From contig JBAYHM010000318.1 of NCBI GenBank assembly GCA_041666155.1, positions 1-5,324 on the forward strand: a stretch of DNA of 5,324 nucleotides, in the 5' to 3' direction. The notes beneath the pieces were generated by a model that saw only the letters and a program-made list of their open reading frames with translations, did no database searches and had not been told where the DNA came from. Source of the DNA: SZUA-426 sp041666155 (GTDB lineage: Bacteria; Spirochaetota; Spirochaetia; Treponematales; Breznakiellaceae). Both the position numbers and the translations under genes were made by a program. Shown piece after piece: positions 1-4,819 of the stretch (position 1 is its first letter; each line of letters begins with the position of its first letter).

Positions 1-147
1 ACAAATGGTACGGTAAGGGGTAACCTTTTCTCCGGTTTTTCGTTTTTGTATGATCGATCATTTGATATGGAAGCCTTGGTTTCTTTCAATCGCCGTTTTG
101 CCGGAAAAGGCCCGGCGAATGAAATCGCGGTAACGGGCGGCATGTAG
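1..147 (+). CDS. 3' end of an unrecognised protein, partial
   Basis: Frame 1 is open from the left edge to a TAG at 145-147, giving the last 48 residues of a protein whose start lies outside the window. The visible part begins TNGTVRGNLFSGFSF and ends in AVTGGM. It alternates hydrophobic and polar residues in a way that suggests beta structure, but I do not recognise a family. It lacks the terminal aromatic residue common in outer-membrane barrels, so I make no claim about location. The stop codon lies 3 nt before the GTG of the next gene on the same strand, which supports both its reality and membership of the same operon. The case rests only on the open frame and this spacing, since 48 codons is short. 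Confidence 0.6.
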   Translation, partial: TNGTVRGNLFSGFSFLYDRSFDMEALVSFNRRFAGKGPANEIAVTGGM

Positions 148-150
148 CAC

Positions 151-1959
151 GTGGAAAAACGAATAGTCCTTTGCATCGCGTCTCTTGCGCTGTTTGTCGT
201 TTCGGTGAATAGCGTCGAAGGTTCCTGGCTTTCAGGAATCCCGAAAGCCGATCGCGCGAAACTCTCGTCAACTTTTTCATCCCTAAAAAATATTGGTGAT
301 AATATCCGCGTCGCACACGCAAACGCGGTCCTTCATGAAGCACAGTACGCGCGGAAGGCTCGCTCGCTTGCGCGCCTTCTTGACCTTTCCGCTTCTTCGG
401 AAACGCTTCCCGCGCTTAGCGATCAAAGACTTCTGCGCTGGGAAAGTGCGCGGGATCTTGCGGAAGGCCGCTATGGACGGGCCGCGAAGACTGGTTTTGA
501 ATCGCTTTCGGTATTGGAGGCGCGAATGCGGACTGAGGGTGCGGGTTTTTCCGCGGCCCTATCAAAATCCATCCCGAAATTGAAACGGGAAGCGCTTGCG
601 TCTCTCATTGCCGATCTGGAAAATCGAACTGCTTCCCACCCTGATTGTCCGCCAAAAGCTTTCTCCGCTCTGCGCGTCGCGGCAACTTCTCTTAGCGTTA
701 AGGATAAGGGGCGATGGGCCCTCTCCCTCTCGACCGGACTTCCTCAGAATGTCGTCACCTTTTTTACGGATCGGTTGAAAGAAAGCGGTGAAGATCGGTT
801 TGCCGCTTCTCTTATGCTTTTCAAACGGGCTTTGGACACCGCGGCCTCCATCAAGAGAATACTCCCCGCGGCCGCCGCGGCCGCATGGTACGTTGACTCG
901 GTTTATTCGAGACTTCCCGCACCTGCGGCCGCTTCGCTTTCTTCGTTTGTCGGAGTTCTTTTGGACTCTAATCCAGAAGCCGTTGTCTCGGTCCTTGCCG
1001 AGTTTCCCGATTTAGACCTTGCTTTTTCGGAATGGAGTGCTCTGATCTGGGTGGCTTTTCAAAAAAATCCCGCATCATTCCAAGCTGATTTTGGCTTATC
1101 CCCTGACTCCGTCAAACACGCGCTGAAGAAAGCGTGGGAAATTAAAGGGCCTTCCGGAACCGTTTCTCCCGAGCATGAGGTTCTGACCCCTCATGCCGTC
1201 CGGGCCGCCGAACGCATGGCGGTCTTTGCCGAAGGCGCCGTTTCGGATGCCCTGTTACTCGGCGCTTTCTCAACTCTCCGTACCGACTACGACGTGCTTC
1301 GCGCTTTTCGTCTTGGCTCTCGCTACGAGGCAGCGCGCGTACGAGTGGCGACCGCGTTCGCCGCTGTGCTCTCTTCCGTGGAAAAAAGCGACCTAAATCC
1401 GTCTCTGAGATCTTTGCGCGTCCAATTGGATTCTGATGCCTATACAGACGATGCTATTGTCATCTCGTATGCCACTTTGGAAGGGGCGCCCATTCGCCTT
1501 GATCTCTTCGCTCCCGCTTTGGCGCCTGCGTTGGCTAAATCCTTGGGACGAATAAGTGAAAGCAAGAAAAAGGAAGAAGCCGTATTTTGGCTGGAAGAAA
1601 GAGGTATCTTTTTTTCGTTGCCCTGTTTTGCCCGTGGAATTCCACCGACTGCCGAAGAATTGGAAATATTGTCGGATGCCGGCGGTTTTTATCCCATCAG
1701 CAAGGCTGACGGCAAGGCCGACGGCAGGGCCGACGGCAGGGCCGACGGCAGGGCCGACGGCAGGGCCGACGACAGGGCCGACATTTCAGCCGCGACTCGT
1801 AATGGATTTTTGAGAAATCTTATTGCCGTTGACGCTTCCCGGTTTGGGATTCCCTTACGGTTCGTGGATTCCCACTTGGATGTCGCTCGCAAATACGCGG
1901 CAATGTATTCGTGCGCGGCTCGATACGTAGAACTTTCACGTTCAAAGGCGGGGCAATGA
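151..1959 (+). CDS. Exported protein of unknown function (602 aa) with ADG tandem repeat
   Basis: Seen: a GTG start at 151, the first possible start after the in-frame TAG at 145-147, with a weak purine run (GGGCGG, 135-140) 10 nt upstream. The N terminus has a basic MEKR, a hydrophobic stretch at residues 5-19 and a likely signal-peptidase I site near residue 24 (NSVEG/SW), so it is probably secreted across the inner membrane. Cys8 is too early for a lipobox. The rest is strongly alanine-rich and looks mostly alpha-helical, perhaps a helical solenoid, with an Ala6 run at 240-245. Residues 518-545 are seven (K/R)ADx units. The last base of the coding region overlaps the next gene by ATGA. I recognise no catalytic motif and no family. 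Inference: a periplasmic or envelope protein that works with the lipoprotein translated directly after it. Length, signal peptide and coupling make the gene itself secure. Confidence 0.85.
   Translation: MEKRIVLCIASLALFVVSVNSVEGSWLSGIPKADRAKLSSTFSSLKNIGDNIRVAHANAVLHEAQYARKARSLARLLDLSASSETLPALSDQRLLRWESARDLAEGRYGRAAKTGFESLSVLEARMRTEGAGFSAALSKSIPKLKREALASLIADLENRTASHPDCPPKAFSALRVAATSLSVKDKGRWALSLSTGLPQNVVTFFTDRLKESGEDRFAASLMLFKRALDTAASIKRILPAAAAAAWYVDSVYSRLPAPAAASLSSFVGVLLDSNPEAVVSVLAEFPDLDLAFSEWSALIWVAFQKNPASFQADFGLSPDSVKHALKKAWEIKGPSGTVSPEHEVLTPHAVRAAERMAVFAEGAVSDALLLGAFSTLRTDYDVLRAFRLGSRYEAARVRVATAFAAVLSSVEKSDLNPSLRSLRVQLDSDAYTDDAIVISYATLEGAPIRLDLFAPALAPALAKSLGRISESKKKEEAVFWLEERGIFFSLPCFARGIPPTAEELEILSDAGGFYPISKADGKADGRADGRADGRADGRADDRADISAATRNGFLRNLIAVDASRFGIPLRFVDSHLDVARKYAAMYSCAARYVELSRSKAGQ
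1702..1785 (+). repeat. Seven in-frame 12-bp tandem repeats (ADG minisatellite)
   Basis: Seven consecutive 12-bp units begin at 1702, 1714, 1726, 1738, 1750, 1762 and 1774. The consensus is AGGGCCGACGGC. Units 3-5 are identical, units 1 and 2 start AAGG (Lys instead of Arg), unit 1 also has a silent T, unit 6 ends GAC (Asp) and unit 7 ends ATT (Ile). They encode (K/R)ADG at residues 518-545 of the 602-aa exported protein. The identical core with degenerate edges is the usual mark of recent slippage expansion. The unit is a multiple of 3, so copy-number change alters protein length without breaking the frame. Confidence 0.95.
1944..1948 (+). promoter_or_regulatory. Ribosome binding site deciding the lipoprotein start
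   Basis: AAAGG lies 7 nt before the ATG at 1956, inside the end of the preceding gene. An alternative in-frame start at 1911 would add 15 residues ahead of the signal peptide and has no comparable site, so 1956 is preferred. Confidence 0.7.
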
Positions 1960-3080
1960 AGAACCCGCCCATCCGCGGAATTTTCGCTCTTGTGATTTTC
2001 TACGTGTTGGTTTCCGTTTCTTGCGAACGGTCGCCTGTTTCAACAAAACCCATGACTCCGGCTGTGATAGAAACAAAGCTTGAAGAGCCGGTGTCCGATA
2101 TTCCCAACCCTGCCGCCTTTTCGTATCAGGCTATACTCGGCGACGCGCTTTTGAGCAATCCTTCCTCGAATGAACCCGACATGATTTCTCTTACCGACCC
2201 TTTCCCCCAGACGGTGCTGGTCGACGAAAAGGGTATTGAAGTAGCGGGACAAACCATCGGCAGAGTGGGTGAGGGACAAACCTACGATGTTGCCGCCTGG
2301 GGCGAAGCGCGTCGGGGCGATTACCGCTATCGTATAACAGGCGGCTCCGTTCTGATTGCCGAGCAGGTTCTTCCCAAAAAAAGTGAAACGAGTGAAGAAC
2401 CGAAAGCCCTCGAGCTGTGGCGCTACCGTTCTCCCTCCGGTGTCGTCGCCGGTCCAATAGCTTTCGATGACCGGATCCTCATCGCGACGGACAAGCCTTC
2501 GTTCATTGCCGTTGATCGGAAAACAGGAACTATTGCTTTCGAGCGTGACCTCCTGACCCTGCCGCGTGGACCGCTTTTCTTTTTGGGTGGTCTTTCTCGC
2601 GTTGCCGCCTTCGATGCCGATGGGACCCTATCCATGTACAACACGGCCTCAAAGGTCAACGCCGACCCTATTGAAGCTTTTCTTAAGCCGTCGGAGGCCG
2701 CATTTCCCCTTATTGAAAAAAGAATAAAAGATCGGCTGGGTAAACGCGACGAGCGCCCCGTGATTCTGTTTCAACCCTTTGGTCCTCGTGATGAAATCCC
2801 CAGCGAAGGCGTCGTCCTTTTTAGGATGGATTTCACGAAAGACCAGCGTTCTCGTCTGTTTGTTGATGGCGCCGCTTCCCGGCCTTTTCTGGTGGAGATT
2901 TTCTCCTCCTCCGGCGAGGTTCTCTCCTCCAACATCGAATATTCGGTGGAAGCCGTACTTGAATTCGGCTTTGAATCCGGAAAAACGTATTTTATCGCGG
3001 TCGCGCTCTTGTCGGAAAATAGCGAGAATAATGCCGCCGTTCCCGCCGCGCGACCTCGCCTGGTGATAGCCGCCAAATGA
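1956..3080 (+). CDS. Putative lipoprotein with PQQ-like beta-propeller segment (374 aa)
   Basis: Seen: a signal peptide of type II. It has MKNPPIRG, then a hydrophobic core (residues 9-19) ending in SVSC with Cys23, a relaxed lipobox of the kind spirochaetes tolerate. A Ser/Pro/Thr-rich linker follows, expected for a lipid-anchored envelope protein. Residues about 153-228 read like one to two PQQ/BamB-type blades: an LWRY start, then GPIAFDDRILIAT, then AVDRKTGTIAFERD, followed by a second AAFDADGTLSMYN segment. Residues about 285-355 look like a beta-sandwich, but I cannot name it. The propeller is too short to be a full 7-8 blade BamB, so BamB function is not claimed. Both ends overlap neighbours by ATGA (1956-1959 and 3077-3080), which implies coupled translation with the 602-aa exported protein and rnhB. 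Lipoprotein nature is fairly sure; function is unknown. Confidence 0.85.
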   Translation: MKNPPIRGIFALVIFYVLVSVSCERSPVSTKPMTPAVIETKLEEPVSDIPNPAAFSYQAILGDALLSNPSSNEPDMISLTDPFPQTVLVDEKGIEVAGQTIGRVGEGQTYDVAAWGEARRGDYRYRITGGSVLIAEQVLPKKSETSEEPKALELWRYRSPSGVVAGPIAFDDRILIATDKPSFIAVDRKTGTIAFERDLLTLPRGPLFFLGGLSRVAAFDADGTLSMYNTASKVNADPIEAFLKPSEAAFPLIEKRIKDRLGKRDERPVILFQPFGPRDEIPSEGVVLFRMDFTKDQRSRLFVDGAASRPFLVEIFSSSGEVLSSNIEYSVEAVLEFGFESGKTYFIAVALLSENSENNAAVPAARPRLVIAAK

Positions 3081-3655
3081 CGGCAAATCTGATTTGCGGC
3101 TTGGATGAAGCCGGGCGTGGTCCTTTGGCCGGTCCGGTGACCGCCGCCGCCGTGGTGCTTCCCGACGACTTTCCCGTTGAGCTTCTGGACGATTCTAAAA
3201 AACTGAACGAGAAGCGCAGGGAAACGGCAATGGTCGCGATTTACGAATTTTCTCTTGCGTGGGGAATCGGCTGGGCCTCCGCCGCTGAAATCGACAGCAT
3301 CAATATCCTGCAGGCAAGCCTTTTGGCGATGCGCCGCGCCTTTGCCTACATCCATGTTCCGGTTTCCGAGGCGATTGTTGACGGCCTTCATTCCCCGGGA
3401 CTTCCCGTGCCGACCCGTGCCCTTCCGCGAGCCGACGCGACTTTTCCCTCTGTTATGGCCGCTTCCATCCTAGCGAAAACCGCCCGTGACCGAATGATGA
3501 TTCGCTGGTCCTGGATCTACCCGGAATATGCCTATGAAAAGCATAAAGGCTATCCGACGAGGGATCACCTCAGCCGAATAGCCCTTCATGGACCGTCACC
3601 CCTACAGCGCGAAACCTTTAAAGTCAAACGCCCGCTGCAACTGGAGCTATATTAA
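3077..3655 (+). CDS. rnhB: Ribonuclease HII
   Basis: Cytoplasmic endonuclease that cuts the RNA strand of RNA/DNA hybrids and nicks 5' of single ribonucleotides in DNA, starting ribonucleotide excision repair. The 192-aa length is normal for the family. The N-terminal GLDEAGRGPLAGPV carries the first two acidic catalytic residues (D10, E11) and the GRG motif (13-15) that reads the ribonucleotide. D102 in VDG and D138 in AKTARD complete the DEDD metal site. AD at 119-120 and AASILAK at 128-134 match the conserved helix, and YPEY with HKGYPT (148-161) is the usual C-terminal signature. In the last motif the common HRxSF reads QRETF (residues 177-181), a His-to-Gln change outside the four acidic ligands. 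The ATG overlaps the lipoprotein stop (ATGA), with no strong Shine-Dalgarno, so it probably depends on coupled translation. It is the last gene of the + strand operon. Confidence 0.97.
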   Translation: MTANLICGLDEAGRGPLAGPVTAAAVVLPDDFPVELLDDSKKLNEKRRETAMVAIYEFSLAWGIGWASAAEIDSINILQASLLAMRRAFAYIHVPVSEAIVDGLHSPGLPVPTRALPRADATFPSVMAASILAKTARDRMMIRWSWIYPEYAYEKHKGYPTRDHLSRIALHGPSPLQRETFKVKRPLQLELY

Positions 3656-3668
3656 AGGTTCTTCTTAA

Positions 3669-3698
3669 GTCGTTCAAAACTTTCAAGTTTTGAACGAC
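3669..3698. repeat. Perfect inverted repeat IR1, 13-bp stem, possible rnhB terminator
   Basis: The arm GTCGTTCAAAACT (3669-3681) and its exact reverse complement (3686-3698) flank a TTCA loop, starting 13 nt after the rnhB stop. The stem is long and perfect, and its position fits the end of the operon. There is no T-tract after it in either direction, so it is not a canonical intrinsic terminator. It may act as a 3' mRNA-stabilising hairpin, or be a dispersed palindrome. The core TTCAAAA is shared with the IR3 arm. Confidence 0.8.
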
Positions 3699-3716
3699 CA
3701 GTCTTGGAGAGGGTGC

Positions 3717-3776
3717 GCAGTATTTTCGCAATTTCATCTGATGCTCATAATTAAAAAAAAAGCGCGAAAATACTGC
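3717..3776. repeat. Perfect inverted repeat IR2, 13-bp arms with 34-nt spacer
   Basis: The arm GCAGTATTTTCGC (3717-3729) is exactly repeated in reverse complement at 3764-3776. The arms are separated by 34 nt that hold an A9 tract (3753-3761). AATT at 3730-3733 and AATT at 3749-3752 would extend the pairing to 17 bp if the 11 nt at 3753-3763 were looped out, as if the A9GC stretch had been inserted into an older, tighter hairpin. Its role is not known. Confidence 0.8.
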
Positions 3777-3778
3777 AA

Positions 3779-3815
3779 GATATTTTTCAAAAGCAACCGG
3801 CTTTTGAAAAATATC
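3779..3815 (-). terminator. Inverted repeat IR3, 16-bp stem, likely terminator of the PUR-domain gene
   Basis: The arm GATATTTTTCAAAAGC (3779-3794) pairs perfectly with 3800-3815 across a 5-nt loop. On the minus strand the hairpin begins inside the stop codon of the PUR-domain gene (TGA, 3816-3814). Read in that direction it is followed, after 17 nt, by a run of nine T (3761-3753). The T run is farther away than in a textbook intrinsic terminator and the stem is AT-rich, so the hairpin is certain but the terminator role is inferred from position. Confidence 0.55.
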
Positions 3816-4758
3816 AATCTTCGGGGACGTCTTTACGTTGAATCGCCCTGACGATACGGGTTTTATGCATGGGGCTTTTGATTCCGTGCGCCCCTGCCGT
3901 GGGTTTTCCCGCTTTAACGAACTTTTTGCGAACAAAAGAGCCGCTCGATGAAGAGCCTTCACGGTTGAACTGACGGTCGCCATGGGGCTTGAAGCCACCC
4001 GAGTCCTTATTGAATTGACGATCGCCATGGGGCTTGAAGCCGCCCGCATCTTTATTGAAAGGACGATCACCGCGGGGTTTGAAGCCGCCTTCCTCTTTGT
4101 TGAAGGGCCTGTCGCCGTGGGGTTTGAAGCCACCGCCGTCACGATTGAACGGCCGCTCGCCGCGGGGTTTGAAGGCGCTGTCGTTTCGGTGGAAGGGTCG
4201 CTCTTCGCGGGGTTTGTCGCCTTCGTCTCGCTTGAAGGGTTTATCGCCGCGGGGCTTGAAGCCACCCTCGTCGCGGGTGAAAGGACGATCCCCGTGCGGT
4301 CTGCGAGGACGATCCTCGTGTCCGAACGATTTTTCTCCGCGAGGCTTGAAACCGCCGTCATCACGGCTAAACGGTTTGTCTTCACGCGGTTTGAAAGTTT
4401 TTTCGGTGTCTCTGTCGCCGCGGTCTTCCCGATCGGATTTACCTTTTTCGGTCCAATCTTTTTCCGGCCGGTCTCCGCTCTCTCTGTCGGGACGGGCATG
4501 TCCATCCGCGCGAGTCTTTTTCTTTTCTTTGACTGCTTTTTCCATCACCCGCAAGGAATCGTCGAATCCCTTGAGAAATTCCTGGAGATCATCGGCGAAC
4601 AGCACGACCGATTGACGATCAAAGCCGCCCGCGTCTTTGTTCTTGCTCTCAACGATGTTGAGATACAGGTCTCCGAGACGGTTTTCCTTCACGTTGAAGA
4701 AATACGTCCGATTATCGAGAGACACTTTCGTGGAGTACAATTCTCCGCGTATACCCAT
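3814..4758 (-). CDS. PUR-domain nucleic-acid-binding protein with RG-rich repeat tail (314 aa)
   Basis: Residues 1-75 form one PUR-alpha-type domain (the family containing Borrelia BpuR and the Bacteroidetes DUF3276 proteins). RGELYSTKVSLDNRTYFFNV, then RLGDLYLNIVESK, then RQSVVLFADDLQEFLKGFDD show its strand-strand-strand-helix pattern and the typical RTYFF and GD-Y-L positions. Known for the family: PUR domains bind single-stranded DNA and RNA, and BpuR acts in gene regulation. After a charged linker (76-120), residues 122-268 are ten ~15-aa units of the form FKPRGDRPFNRDGG, followed by a basic tail (about 275-314). The second half is therefore very basic, glycine-rich and almost certainly disordered, like RGG-type RNA-binding tails. 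That roughly quadruples the size of a bare PUR protein. The ATG at 4758 has AAGGA 9 nt upstream. The gene lies 55 nt downstream of the mutase gene on the same strand and converges on rnhB. The PUR assignment is strong; its targets are unknown. Confidence 0.9.
   Translation of the reverse strand: MGIRGELYSTKVSLDNRTYFFNVKENRLGDLYLNIVESKNKDAGGFDRQSVVLFADDLQEFLKGFDDSLRVMEKAVKEKKKTRADGHARPDRESGDRPEKDWTEKGKSDREDRGDRDTEKTFKPREDKPFSRDDGGFKPRGEKSFGHEDRPRRPHGDRPFTRDEGGFKPRGDKPFKRDEGDKPREERPFHRNDSAFKPRGERPFNRDGGGFKPHGDRPFNKEEGGFKPRGDRPFNKDAGGFKPHGDRQFNKDSGGFKPHGDRQFNREGSSSSGSFVRKKFVKAGKPTAGAHGIKSPMHKTRIVRAIQRKDVPED
3955..4395 (-). repeat. Ten-unit 45-bp coding tandem repeat in the PUR-domain gene
   Basis: Units begin at residues 122, 137, 152, 167, 181, 196, 211, 226, 241 and 256 of the PUR-domain protein. 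Spacing is 15 aa except one 14-aa step between 167 and 181. The consensus is FKP(R/H)G(D/E)(R/K)PFN(R/K)(D/E)xGG. Units 3 and 5 have lost the leading Phe. The last four units are the most alike; for example the same 16-base string starts at 3981 and at 4026, exactly 45 bp apart. This suggests growth at the 3' end of the repeat. Confidence 0.95.
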
Positions 4759-4767
4759 CTATACCTA

Positions 4768-4772
4768 TCCTT
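4768..4772 (-). promoter_or_regulatory. Ribosome binding site of the PUR-domain gene
   Basis: AAGGA on the minus strand lies 9 nt before the ATG at 4758 and fixes that start. The conserved PUR domain begins right after it. Confidence 0.75.
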
Positions 4773-4790
4773 GCTAAAGCTCTACTAGAG

Positions 4791-4819
4791 ATTCTAAAGA
4801 TTTATCGCTGAGATTACAA
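4791..4819 (-). promoter_or_regulatory. Candidate sigma-70 promoter for the PUR-domain gene
   Basis: On the minus strand TTGTAA (4819-4814, 4 of 6 to TTGACA) and TAGAAT (4796-4791, 5 of 6 to TATAAT) are separated by 17 nt. The -35 box overlaps the TAA stop of the mutase gene. The predicted transcript would start near 4784, inside a small palindrome CTCTA-C-TAGAG (4780-4790), with a leader of about 26 nt. This would let the gene be expressed apart from the mutase gene. It is a consensus match only. Confidence 0.4.

Noticed and set aside
51..60. Perfect 10-bp palindrome TGATCGATCA with two GATC sites
   Set aside because: It falls inside the partial coding frame, is short, and has no flanking structure, so chance is sufficient.
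1911..1955. Upstream ATG start for the lipoprotein
   Set aside because: It would place 15 extra polar and basic residues before the signal peptide and lacks a good ribosome binding site. The 1956 start has AAAGG and the ATGA overlap.
2771..3391. A 206-codon open frame on the minus strand
   Set aside because: It is antisense to the lipoprotein and rnhB, and the rnhB frame has all its catalytic motifs on the plus strand.
3955..4395. CRISPR-like regular repeats
   Set aside because: The 45-bp periodic units are contiguous and coding in one frame, with no unique spacers between them.
3624..4505. A 293-codon open frame on the minus strand in another frame
   Set aside because: It is a Ser/Ala/Thr/Pro-rich shadow of the PUR repeat in an alternate frame. 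It runs through the three hairpins and into rnhB antisense, with no recognisable domain.
3982..4788. A 268-codon open frame on the plus strand, with repeated hydrophobic segments
   Set aside because: It is antisense to the PUR-domain gene. Its periodic look is the 45-bp repeat read backwards, and the opposite strand has a recognisable domain and a ribosome binding site.
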